Below, one piece after another: positions 10,680 through 21,147 of a stretch of DNA of 64,000 nucleotides (position 1 is its first letter; every line of letters begins with the position of its first letter). The notes beneath the pieces were generated by a model. That model searched no databases, had not been told where the DNA came from, and saw only the letters and a list, made by a program, of their open reading frames with translations. Source of the DNA: Rhynchonema sp. JSB1_4 (lineage: Eukaryota > Nematoda > Chromadorea > Monhysterida > Xyalidae); contig JASAMV010006278.1 in assembly GCA_030248065.1 (NCBI GenBank), positions 62,001 to 126,000 on the forward strand, written 5' to 3'. Both the position numbers and the translations under genes were made by a program.

Positions 10680-13380
10680 CCGACCGGCCGAGCTGGGGGG
10701 AGTCGTCCGGGAATTCATGTCTACCTACATATTGATGAGAATGTACTCTTAAGCGCTAATTTCGCGCGTCACGCGCGATTTTTCGCCTATATGGAGTGAA
10801 AAATACCGATTTTAAACCATTTTGAGCAAAAATTATACCATACCTACTACACTACTGTACCAACCGGGGCGGCGACTTACGTACTGCATCAGGATGGCGC
10901 GTCAATCTACCTACCTACCCTTCCCCCCAGCCCCAGCTGTACCAACCAGTGAAAACAAGTATTCTGCAGAAAATTTTCGAATTTTTTCAGCTTTTTGGAC
11001 TTTTTTAGTTTTCAGCCCTTGAAAATTGGCTGACCGGGCCGGGCCGGGCCGACCTGCAGCCCTCCACCGGGCCGGGCCGGACTTTTCGCCGACCGGGCCG
11101 GGCCGGGCCGACTTTACCCGGCCCGTTTCCGATCTCTGCAGAGGTCGCAATCGGGCCGTGTTTGGCCGGCCCGAGCCCCCAAATCTCCGGGCCGGGGTGC
11201 CCGGCCCGAATCTTTGGCTCAGATTTTAACCCAATTTTTGTCATAATTTTTTAGCCTATGTTTTTGGTTGAAAATTCATTGTTTTCCAATGAAAAGGTCG
11301 TCAGATAGACAATACCAAAATGGTGTAGCAGGTGGGTGGGGGTCCCCCTATCCCTATGTACAGTAGGTCAGGTAGATTGACGCTCCATCTTGGTACATAC
11401 AGTAGGTAGGTCGCCGCCCGGCGGCTGGTGCAGTAAGTTGCGATTTTTGACTCAATGGCATATAATCAGAGGTCGCAATCGGGCCGGCCCGAGCTCGGAC
11501 CGGGCCGGGCCGCGATTTTGGGCTTTTGGCTCGGGCCGGGCCGGGCCGGAGATTTGGAGGGTCGGGCCGGGCCGGGCACCCCGGCCCGAAGCTTCTGAAG
11601 TGACTTATTTTACTGAAAAAGTAGGGATTTTTTTGTCCAAAATACTAAAATTTCTGACGGATTCGGCAAGTAAGTGATCAGTATTGTCCAGTGGTGTAGC
11701 TACCCATGCGGGGCGGCAACCTACTGTACCACCAAAAATGTGGGGTGGCAAAGGCAACCTACCTCCTACTGTACCGGCCGAGCTAGGGGCGGGGGCGGAT
11801 AAAAATTTTTAGGTCTAAATATTGATAAAAATGCGCTCTAAAACGCTCATTTCGGGCGCAGCGCGCGATTTTTCGCCTATTTGGAGTGAAAAATGCCGAT
11901 TTTATGCCATTCGGAGCCAAAGATCGCAACTTACTGTTCCAGCCGCCGGGCGGCGACCTACCTACTGTTATGTACCAAGATGGAGCGTCAACCTACCTAG
12001 GTACTTACCAGAGGTCGCAATCGGGCCGGGTTTGGCCGGCCCGGTCCGGCCCGAGCCCCCAAATCTCCGGCCCGGCCCGACCCGTACCCCCAAATCTCCG
12101 GCCCGGCCCGGCCCGAATTTTTGGCTCAGATTTTAACCCAATTTTTGTCATAATTTTTGCGATTTTTGAATCTATTTTTTTTTTGGTTGAAAATTCATTG
12201 TTTTCCATGAAAAAGTCGCCAGATAGACAATACCAATGGTGTGGCTGGGGGGGTGGGGCCCCCCTTGGTACAGCAGGTAGGTAAGGTAGATGACGCGCCA
12301 TCCTGGTACAGTAGGTAGGTCGCCGCCCCCCGGCTGGCACAGTAGGTTGCTATTTTTGGCTCAAAATGGTATAAAATCGATATTTTTCACTCCAAATAAT
12401 CGAAAAATCGCGCGCTGCGCGCGAAATGAGGGTTTTAGAGTGCATTTTCATCTAAATTTAGACATAAAAAATTTTGTTCCCCCCCCCAAGCTCGGCCGGT
12501 ACAGTAGGTAGGTTGATTGCAGGCCTTTCTGGTGGTCAGTAGGTTGATTGCACGCCTGGGTAGCCACACCACTGGACAATGCTGATCACTTACTTGCCAA
12601 ATCCGTCAGAAATTTTAGTATTTTTGACAAAAAAACCCCTACTTTTTCAGTAAAATAAGTCACTTCAGAAGCTTCGGGCCGGGGTGCCCGGCCCGGCCCA
12701 GCCCGACCGTCCAAATCTCCGGCCCGGCCCGGCCCGGCCCGAGCCAAAAGTCCAAAATCGCGGCCCGGCCCGAGCTCGGGCCGGCCCGATTGCGACCTCT
12801 GGTACTTACTGTACCTAGGGGGGACCCCCAGCCCCCACCCTCTGCAACACCGTTGTTTTCAACCAAAAAATAGGTTAAAAATCGCAAAAATTATGCCAAA
12901 AATTGGGTTAAAATCTGAGCCAAAAATTCGGGCCGGGCCGGGCCGGAGATTTGGGGGTTCGGGCCGGGCCGGGCCGGAGATTCGGGGGCTCGGGCCGGAC
13001 CGGGCCGGCCAAACCCGGCCCGATTGCGACCTCTGTATAAAATCGGTATTTTTCACTCCAAATAGGCGAAAAATCGCGCGCTACGCGCGAAATGAGCGTT
13101 TTAGAGCACATTTTCATCAATATTTAGACTTAAAAATTTTGTTCCCCCCCCCCCTAGCTCGGCCGGTACAGTAGGTAGGTTGCCGCCCCGCCTGGGCCTG
13201 GGTAGCCACACCACTGGACGATACTGATCACTTACTTGCCGAATCCGTCAGAAATTTTAGTATTTTTGACAAAAAATCCCTAGTTTTTCAGTAAAATAAG
13301 TCGCCCCAGAAGTTTCGGGCCGGGGTGCCCGACCCAAAAGCCCAAAATCGCGGCCCGGCCCGGCCCGACTGCGACCTCGG
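10680..13380. repeat. Layered inverted-repeat cluster (GGGCC arrays inside palindromes)
   Basis: At least five GGGCC arrays are bounded by AGAGGTCGCAATCGGGCC or its complement (about 11030-11215, 11468-11595, 12010-12120, 12665-12800, 12930-13035; a further partial copy at 13310-13375). Around a centre near 12.13 kb the sequence is a multi-layer palindrome. From outside inward, the paired segments are: the GGGCC arrays 11468-11595 and 12665-12800; the CTGACGGATTCGGCAAGTAA flanks; the TIR-like ends CAGTGGTGTAGCTACCC (11689) and GGGTAGCCACACCACTG (12574); TACTGTACCGGCCGAGCT; and GTAGGTCGCCGCC. No protein-coding exon was recognised. Confidence 0.65.
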
Positions 13381-13668
13381 CAAAAAACCCAAATAACTTT
13401 CTTCTCTTTCAGTGAGACAAACGAGCAACAAGACAGCAAAGCCAGCTGTGGAGACTTCCGACGCGAAATAAACCCAAGGCAAGAAAAGACGACCTTACTC
13501 ACACACGCGCCTCTCGTTCAGCGAACCAAGGCAGCTGGCAGCAACACGTCCATCACGCTTGGAACTCTGAAAGCACTCACCCAGCTGTTAATAATAGTTG
13601 TCGATTAATACTGAACCCATCCTCCCTTCCGCTGAATCTGGTTCCAAGGTTGTGTGTGGGAGGAAAAC

Positions 13669-14720
13669 ATGGCGTCCGAAATTCAGAATCTGAACAAGCC
13701 CAAAGGTTAATGTTTTTTTCTGTTTTGTCATATTCTTTCTCATTCAATTTTTGCTTCTCGGAATATTTGTACCTTTGGTGCCCACCCCTTGCCGTACTGT
13801 CTTGTCGCAAATGAAAAACGAAATGTGTAAAATACCGAAATGTTAAACCTAAATAGAGCCCCCTCTCGCAACGGAGCCACCCTAGATGGGATCAGTGAAA
13901 GAAGAGCCCCCGGAGTAGAGCGCTCGAATGCACCCAGTAAGATACGCAGGGCTTCATAGTTGCACTGCACTGTACACATTACCTTGTATAAATCGTTTGT
14001 CACTCGATAACATGATATGATAAACCCCGTGTTTATGCAATTAATAGCAGAATAAATCCCCTTCAAGCGCATTTTAGGGGTATCTCTGGGAACATTTTTT
14101 CAGATTTAGGCCAGTCAAAAATAGGGCCCGCCTGAATAGAGCACCTGAATAGAGAAATGCTGCCGCCCTAAGTGGGATGACTGAGAAAATAGCTTCCGCT
14201 CCTTGTATTTAGTGTTTTACGGTACATACGGCGCCCGAGATTGTGAATGTGAAGGCAAGGGCAAAACAAGTACCTCGTGTTCAAAAATAACTGAATAGAA
14301 AGAATGTAAAACTAAAGTGATAAAATCTCGCTGTTCAGATGCATTCGCTCAACTGGAGGACGAGGAGGGCACGAAACAAGGCCTCGTTCACATCCGTATC
14401 CAGCAGCGAACCGGTCGCAAAACGATCACCACCGTGCAGGGCATTGCGCCCGAATATGATCTGAAAAGGATCGTCAGATATCTCAAAAAGGTTTGCCGTC
14501 GTTTTATTGCTTAGCTTTTTGTAGACAGTATTATACATAGTTCAATTTATACATGTTACAAACGTGAACGCTAGTTTATGAGCAACATTGTTTCTGAGGG
14601 GATCCCAAAACAATCGTGTGTCTTTGTCTCACTCACAAAATGTTTGCGTAATCGTGACGGAGGGGGGAGGTTGGGGGGGGCCCCCCCCCCCCGCGCCCCC
14701 CCCCCAGGTCCCCCCCCCTG

Positions 14721-14751
<31 letters not shown>

Positions 14752-14791
14752 GACCCCCCCCCCCCCCCCCCCCCCCCCCCCCACCCCCCCC

Positions 14792-14849
<58 letters not shown>

Positions 14850-17398
14850 ACCCCCCCCCCACCTCCCCCCCCCCCTTCATGGTTTGCGTAATCGTGACGG
14901 AGCTTCATTTGTGTCTGTTTGCGTTGTAGTTTGTTCGAATGTGGATTATCTCACTCACAAACATTTCTCACTGTTGTATGCAGCTAATTTCTTGACACTA
15001 ACACTGATTCCGATGATCAACAAAAATCGTCGCCTTTTGCCAGCGATCATGATGTAACAGGATTGGATCAGATCACAGTCACCCAATTGCATTGTGATTT
15101 CCAACAACAGCCGTGCACATCCTTGCAGCAGTGACGTGCAGTCGAAATCGATCGTAACCGTCCGGCTGCTGCAAGTCACGGATATTTGGACAAAGATTAT
15201 TTCATCAACAACAAATTGAACAATAATAAATAATGGACCGATCCAATATTCCGTTGATGTTCCGACATCGCAGTGAGATGGAGCAGATCATGACGATGTC
15301 GCTGATCTATCGATTGATCAACTGTGTCTTGGTGCAGACCAGTTTCGTACCTGACGAATATTGGCAATCACTCGAACCCGCTCATCATATGGTGTTCGGT
15401 TACGGTCATTTGACGTGGGAATGGCGCCATGGGCTGCGATCATACATCTATCCGCTGCTATTCGCTGTGCTCTACAAACTGATGGCCGTGTTCACTATCG
15501 ATTCACTGTCGCATTCGCTGTTCGTGTTCGCTCCACGACTCATTCACACATTGCTGTTCGCCTGTGGCAGCGATTATTTCCTCTGGAAACTCACCAACAA
15601 ACTCTGTGGGGTGCGCGTTGCAAGAGCGGCGCTGTTCGCTTATTGGTTGAATTGGTTCCAATTCTATGCGATGACGCGGACTCTGACGAATGCAGTCGAA
15701 ACCACATTGCTGCTGGCTGGACTGTACTTTTACAAGTGGCCCACCAGGGGTCTGTCATCTCAACGTCTGTTTATATTCATTGTCACCATATCCTTCGTAA
15801 TTCGTCCAACAATCTGTGTGTTCTGGGCTCCTTTGCTTGTCTGGCAGCTGTTTAGCTACCGATTCTCCCTGCGTTCACTTGTTATTGATTGGTCATTGAT
15901 TGCCGATTCCATTCTGATCGCATTGCCCACATTGATTGGCTGTGTATTGATTGATCGCTTGTGTTATGGCGAATGGGTGATTAGCATGTATCGATTCATT
16001 GAATTCAATGTCATGAGTGGCGGTAGTGCGCATTTCGGTGTTCACTCTGTTTATTGGTATTTTGTGAACGGTCTACCCGTTGTGTTAGGATTGCATATTG
16101 TGTTCATGCCTCTTGTGCTTTTCTGGCCCAAATACCGCACCAGTAACGGGCTGCAGGCGTTAGTGCTGTTGATTGTGCTGTACATTGGTGTGTTTAGTGC
16201 GTTGGCACACAAAGAGCACCGATTCATGTTACCACTTGTTCCGATCTCGTCGATTTTTGTCGGTGTTTGGTTGGACTGGGGTTATGTCAAGTTTGAGCGA
16301 TCGGCTAATTTTACTACCGGTCGCCATCTGGCGTTGTTGTTGTTGATCGTTGTGAATCTACCAGTGGCACTTTTCACCAGTTTGGCGCACCAGCGCGCCC
16401 CACTTTCCGTGGTGACCTACGTGCACCAAATTTCTACTGGCGATAATTTCAAACCCGCTGACCAAACTGATATTTCATTCTATTTTCTGATGCCCTGCCA
16501 CAGCACACCCTGGTACAGCCATGTACATGCCAATGTTACCATGAACTTTTTGAAATGTGAACCGAACTTGCAGCATTTGAAACATTACGTTGATGAGGCT
16601 GATAGGTTTTACGATGACCCTGTATTGTTCGTGCAAACTGCGTTTGAGACACCCAATAAGTGGCCCACTTTTCTTGTCATGTATGAAAAACTGTTCGATA
16701 GTGTTTTGTATGAAACTCTGAATCGAGCTGATTATAGAATTGTGGAAAAGTTTTTTCACTCGTTTTTTCCTGATGGTGACAGGCAGGATAGATTTATGGT
16801 GATTTTGTCGAGAATTTGATCCTGTTGTTGCTGTTTTGTTTTCTGCATTGTTGTTGTGCGGATACTGTCATATGAGTGGAAAATAAAATAAATCGCACTC
16901 CGAAATATCAGCAGACTCAGACTACCTGTCATTCAAAACACAATGTTCAAGGCACTGTGTCTGAAGCCAATGTCACACTTGTAATCTTGCTCTGGCCTGT
17001 TTTGCAGGACACTTGTAGTTCGTGGTTTACTGACTCAAGCAGCATAAAAGAATTTTTATCAGCTGTGTGTTAGGACTGGGACGGAACAACGATATGTTTC
17101 ACCTTCCAAGATTCGTGGCATTTGTAAATCGCGGATTTACCCAAAAGCAAAAAGTCTGACGAGTCTAGGACAGCCCACCACCGAGTTTGACTCTCATTCT
17201 CGCTAATTCATCGAACTCTCACCTGACTTACAGTATACAATATTATTACAGGAGAACAAGTGCAACGGCACGGTGGTTGAGCACCCGGAGTACGGCGAAG
17301 TCATTCAGTTGACCGGTGACCAGCGACAGCACATCAAGGACTTTCTCTGCAAAGTCGGCATTGTCAAAGATGATAACTGCAAAGTGCACGGATTCTAA
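13669..17398 (+). CDS. eIF1: Eukaryotic translation initiation factor 1 (SUI1 domain)
   Basis: eIF1 binds the 40S subunit near the P site and enforces start-codon selection. There are three coding exons, 13669-13705, 14339-14490 and 17252-17398, giving 111 residues, the usual family length, with phases that fit. The start is MASEIQNLNKPKDAFAQLED. The SUI1 core is HIRIQQRTGRKTITTVQGIA in exon 2 and NGTVVEHPEYGEVIQLTGDQ in exon 3, and the protein ends KVHGF as in animal eIF1. Intron 2 (14491-17251, about 2.8 kb) contains a poly-C tract and a whole PIG-B gene on the same strand. Intron 1 contains a TACCGTA foldback element. Confidence 0.95.
13833..14224. mobile_element. Foldback element with TACCG ends (copy 3) in eIF1 intron 1
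   Basis: It starts TACCGAAATGTTAAACCTAA and ends TATTTAGTGTTTTACGGTA. Internal units (ATAGAGCCCCC, GGGATCAGTGAA, AGGGGTATCTCTGGGAACA) parallel the copies at 1254-1643 and 10237-10667 but are more diverged, so this is probably the oldest of the three. Confidence 0.6.
14642..14902. repeat. Poly-C tract between two 21-bp direct repeats
   Basis: The 21 bases starting GTTTGCGTAATCGTGACGGA occur at 14642-14662 and again at 14882-14902. The sequence between them is almost purely C (with G on the left edge) for about 190 bases. Reading frames across it are poly-Pro or poly-Gly and are not genes. It may be a real homopolymer expansion with slippage duplication, or a sequencing/assembly artefact. Confidence 0.8.
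15233..16819 (+). CDS. PIGB: GPI mannosyltransferase 3 (PIG-B / GPI10 type, GT22 family)
   Basis: This enzyme adds the third mannose of the GPI anchor core at the ER membrane, using dolichol-phosphate-mannose. It is a single uninterrupted reading frame of 528 residues, close to the family's usual length. Near the N-terminus it has VQTSFVPDEYWQSLEPAHH, the GT22 lumenal-loop motif with the acidic PDE, followed by GYGHLTWEW and LRSYIYPLLFA. The later HKEHRFMLPLVPISSIFVG is also typical. About ten hydrophobic segments alternate with short loops. It lies wholly inside intron 2 of eIF1 on the same strand, with its own AATAAA downstream. The absence of introns in an otherwise intron-rich neighbourhood suggests intron loss or a retroposed copy, but the frame is intact and looks functional. 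PIG-B is preferred over ALG9/ALG12/PIG-Z because of the N-terminal motif. Confidence 0.9.
   Translation: MDRSNIPLMFRHRSEMEQIMTMSLIYRLINCVLVQTSFVPDEYWQSLEPAHHMVFGYGHLTWEWRHGLRSYIYPLLFAVLYKLMAVFTIDSLSHSLFVFAPRLIHTLLFACGSDYFLWKLTNKLCGVRVARAALFAYWLNWFQFYAMTRTLTNAVETTLLLAGLYFYKWPTRGLSSQRLFIFIVTISFVIRPTICVFWAPLLVWQLFSYRFSLRSLVIDWSLIADSILIALPTLIGCVLIDRLCYGEWVISMYRFIEFNVMSGGSAHFGVHSVYWYFVNGLPVVLGLHIVFMPLVLFWPKYRTSNGLQALVLLIVLYIGVFSALAHKEHRFMLPLVPISSIFVGVWLDWGYVKFERSANFTTGRHLALLLLIVVNLPVALFTSLAHQRAPLSVVTYVHQISTGDNFKPADQTDISFYFLMPCHSTPWYSHVHANVTMNFLKCEPNLQHLKHYVDEADRFYDDPVLFVQTAFETPNKWPTFLVMYEKLFDSVLYETLNRADYRIVEKFFHSFFPDGDRQDRFMVILSRI
16882..16892 (+). terminator. Polyadenylation signals for the nested PIG-B gene
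   Basis: Two overlapping AATAAA hexamers lie about 65 bases after the PIG-B stop codon. They also lie inside eIF1 intron 2, so use of them during eIF1 transcription would truncate eIF1 mRNA. Confidence 0.5.
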
Positions 17399-20300
17399 AC
17401 AATTTGGGAAATGATTCTGTTGATATGTATGTACGAGCAATGGGTGCTGTCTGATTTATCATCATTCGTTTTTGCGCAATAGCAAAGCAAAGTTTGTTTT
17501 TGTTTATACGCCGCAGGAAACAAAAAGGTAATAGCTGGCTCGTTTGCCTGATGTTTCACAGAGTGCGTTACCACATCGACTTACCCCATCTGATCGTGAT
17601 CATACGGCACCCAAGACTTGTACCACTTCTGATTATTACTGACTGTTATTGTTATCGTGATTGGTTCTTGCTCTTTGACCTGAACTTTATGGTTCTTTGC
17701 GGAATGCACATGGCTGTGCAGACAAAGTGGTGGAGTGCGTTTTCAATCGAACTTTAGATGTTTGCGGATTCCACCTCATGGGATTCGAGAGTTCATTGGT
17801 GGCTAAGTTTTGAACTTTCCACTTCAGTTCTAAAGTTGTGCGCATTCCGCAAGTCTATCACAAATATCAGCTACTGGAAGCACATGGGGAACTAATTCTG
17901 ACGCTTGCTTGAGAAGCCATCCGTGAGATGAACTGGTGAATAAAACGAAATATGAATCGTTGATCTTTTACATACTGCTTGACCATTTTCAAATGCAAGT
18001 TACGTAAACGGAAACCATTATTCCCATCCCAGTCATAAGAAAATGTGTAGAATGTTATTACCAAGTGGTATCTTTGCACAAACTCTGCCATCATAAATGG
18101 TGCAAAACTGCAAAAGTACACAAATGATAAATTGTTGTTTGTGATAGCGATGACATGACTGTACATAGGTACCACACACACTAACTGCGTATGACTGGAC
18201 AAGATGTTTACAGTTTACTGCTGTCGTAAGTGTACGCAATTTACACATGTGCGTACGTGTGGGATGGTCATTTATGGTTGCACACCTTGTTGTCACAAAC
18301 AATTTTAGAACGGTTTGGAATAATGGGCATTCTGGCAGTAACAGCACGTTGCTGACTGTTAGGCACTAATATTTCTTAAAAGATTGAAATAAGTTTGCAC
18401 TGATAATGACTTTCATATTGAGTGCAGCCAAACTTGGTGGTCTGTCCGATACCTGTCCCATCTTGCCTTGGTCACCTGACTGCATAATTTTAGAATTTAC
18501 TGGTGCCATGAATTTTGACCAGCTTATAAAAGGACCGATCACCTTCATTTCCCCATTGTGTTCCACAAGAGCACGACGCTTTGTTCAATAACGTCCAACA
18601 GCTTCGCTTACGGTTACCAAGTTCGGAACACGACTTTGAGACTGATCACTTCACCGATGATAATGTTCGTGCGTACATGTACTTTTGTCAAAGGAATTGG
18701 CAAATATACTTTATGCTGCGCTAGCCGAAACATGCGGTTCAACAGAGACAATGATAATAGGAAGCTTCGCATGAAAGTTATACGAATTTCGACAAGCAAA
18801 AAATACTGTGCGACAGTCCATTATTTTCGCCGTACCCTGAATTTTGGCATACCTACTGAAAATGCGCGAATATTTGCGTTGCGTTTTGTGACTCATTGGT
18901 TGTGCAAACTAACGCACCGTATGCATGAGAAGGATTTGACCAAAAACAGGTGCAGCCTTACCTGTGTGTATTTTTGTCCATTTATATGTGCGTAAATCGC
19001 CTCCCACGTTTTTTGGCATTGTTGGAATTTTGTACGGTTGCGTGTTCAGTAAACTACATAATGTTCACTCAGAAATGAATAAAACCGTATACCGACATGC
19101 ATACTAATCCGGTATTTTCCCTTTTGTTCCCTGCCATAAATACTTGACAATATTACACGAAACACGCAAATCAATCAATAAAAGGTAACGGTCGTTGATT
19201 TTGCCATGATGTCTTCAGAACAGGACAGGCATGTCCTGAATGTCGCATTTGACCTTGGTCAGCCATGACCACGCATCGGTCGACCAGGTGACGCACCCGA
19301 TCTAGTACATACTGCTTGTCTCATCATCATACATGTGTGTGATCTGAAGATATTTATTCCGTGCATGCTCTTTGTGTTGTCTCCACGCTCTCATCTCATC
19401 GTGGACAAATACCTAAAGAATTTGATGTTTCAGTTAATGATTGCAATTTCGTGCCTCTTTGGACTTTTTGCGATTTTTTTCGACAATATATTGTTAGTCG
19501 AAGACACAATTTTTTTATTTAAAGTGTTTCTTTATCTCATCGGTCAGTTTTCTTGTCACTTTCCTTTATTCTTCAGCTACATACAATGCGAGCTCAACAC
19601 AGCTTTGCGGGCGTGGGTTAAACGCTCGCTGGTATGCTTGTAAACCGCTTACTAACCAATTGTACAGAAAAGTCAGCCGCACGTTTTTGATAATGACATA
19701 ATATTCATAATGGGCTGCTGGCTGGCAGCTATGTATACCTGGCTGGATGCACGATAACAAAAGTACAACCCATAAATATACTTGCCAAGCTGACTGATGA
19801 TTCATCCACAAAGTCCAATATGCGCGCAGATCACTATTGGGTGATGTCACTGCATTTTGTGGGTGACTTACTCCAAATCGCAATTGACGCACATTCACGC
19901 ATGGACACCACGGTTTGCATTGGTTCGAAATGTTTTTTTTTTGAAATTACCTCGTGCATAATATTCGCAGAGTATAGTGTGTATGGCGAAAGTAATTCAA
20001 TCTGGCTTATCAACGCATAGTCATATAATAACTGTGTACCGAAGTTCCTGCCCTCTATACTCATGTCAGGCAAGCCCGTGCCCCTTTCCCCCGTCGCGCA
20101 ACTATAAACTTCAGTTTCACAGGACAACAACAACGTAACGCAACAGTGCTCTCCTGCAGCACGTCACAATTTGTATTATATGCGCGCTCCGCGTTGAAAT
20201 TTTTGGAAATGTGCAGCGCATTTCCAAAGGTCTACCTTCTGTATGCGCTCGCGCAAGCGTGTGTGTGTTTGTGTGCATGGTGTACGGGTTGTCACACTGC

Positions 20301-21147
20301 TACTAAATGTGTACCTGCGTGTTGGACACCAAAGCAAACGCTGCTATGTAGATTCTTGAATATTTTAGTATTTTTGTTTGTACTTTTCCACTGCATCGGG
20401 TTTGGGTGTCGCACATTTATCACATCGTGCACTTTGATTTGAGCAAGCACGCACGCCTTTCATATTGGCGTTTTTATATGTTTGTTAGTTAAATCACGTT
20501 TATGGTGAGAGAATTAAGCCATATAAAACACGGTTGGGTTATGAAATACTTTTCCAGTCTTGTTCCACAGCAAAACCCCGCGTTTCAGTCCCACTAATAT
20601 TTTCAGATTACAACATTTTGCTGCAGAAAGTAACTCATGCATGTGGAATTGAATGGTTTTATTTTCATATTGTTCCTTAATTGTTCTGATTTTAAATTTT
20701 GCAACAGCTGAATCAATTACGTTTCTGGTTGCTGTAACATCTGACGATTTGTTTACCATATTTTCCTTTTGTGACGTATATGTAGATACAATCACGTTCC
20801 CGTGTTTTATGATACAATGTCAAAATTAGCTTACTATTGGTGCGTAGCCAAAAGCCTGTCAATGCGTGCGTGTGTCTACCCTACCTGTGCAAGCTGTAAG
20901 CCAAACCAGTGCGAATGCACAGGGCAGGCATCTGTCACCGCCGTGTGCATAAGCTGAGCAGCTATGGTGGTCGGTTGCCATAGTATCCGACGTGACACAA
21001 AGCTTCATACGTAATTGTGGCGGCCATTTTCGCACTTCCTGAACGACTTTTGCGCTTTTAGACTATTCCGTATTTTATTGCATTTATTTCAGATAAAAAG
21101 CGATAAAATCGACTAAATACTGCGCTGAATGTAGAGCATGAAGCATT
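17399..21147. other. Intergenic region without recognised genes
   Basis: This is about 3.7 kb between eIF1 and the receptor kinase. Reading frames up to 145 codons (for example 18558-18995) show no domain and biased composition. Copies of TGATGTTTCA occur at about 17549 and 19423, and a half palindrome TTTTGACCAGCTTATAAAAG at about 18516. Nothing else could be assigned. Confidence 0.5.

Noticed and set aside
14578..15057. Proline- or glycine-rich proteins across the C tract
   Set aside because: They are translations of a homopolymer in every frame and carry no other support.
18558..18995. 145-codon reading frame
   Set aside because: No recognisable domain, odd composition and no flanking exons; best treated as chance.
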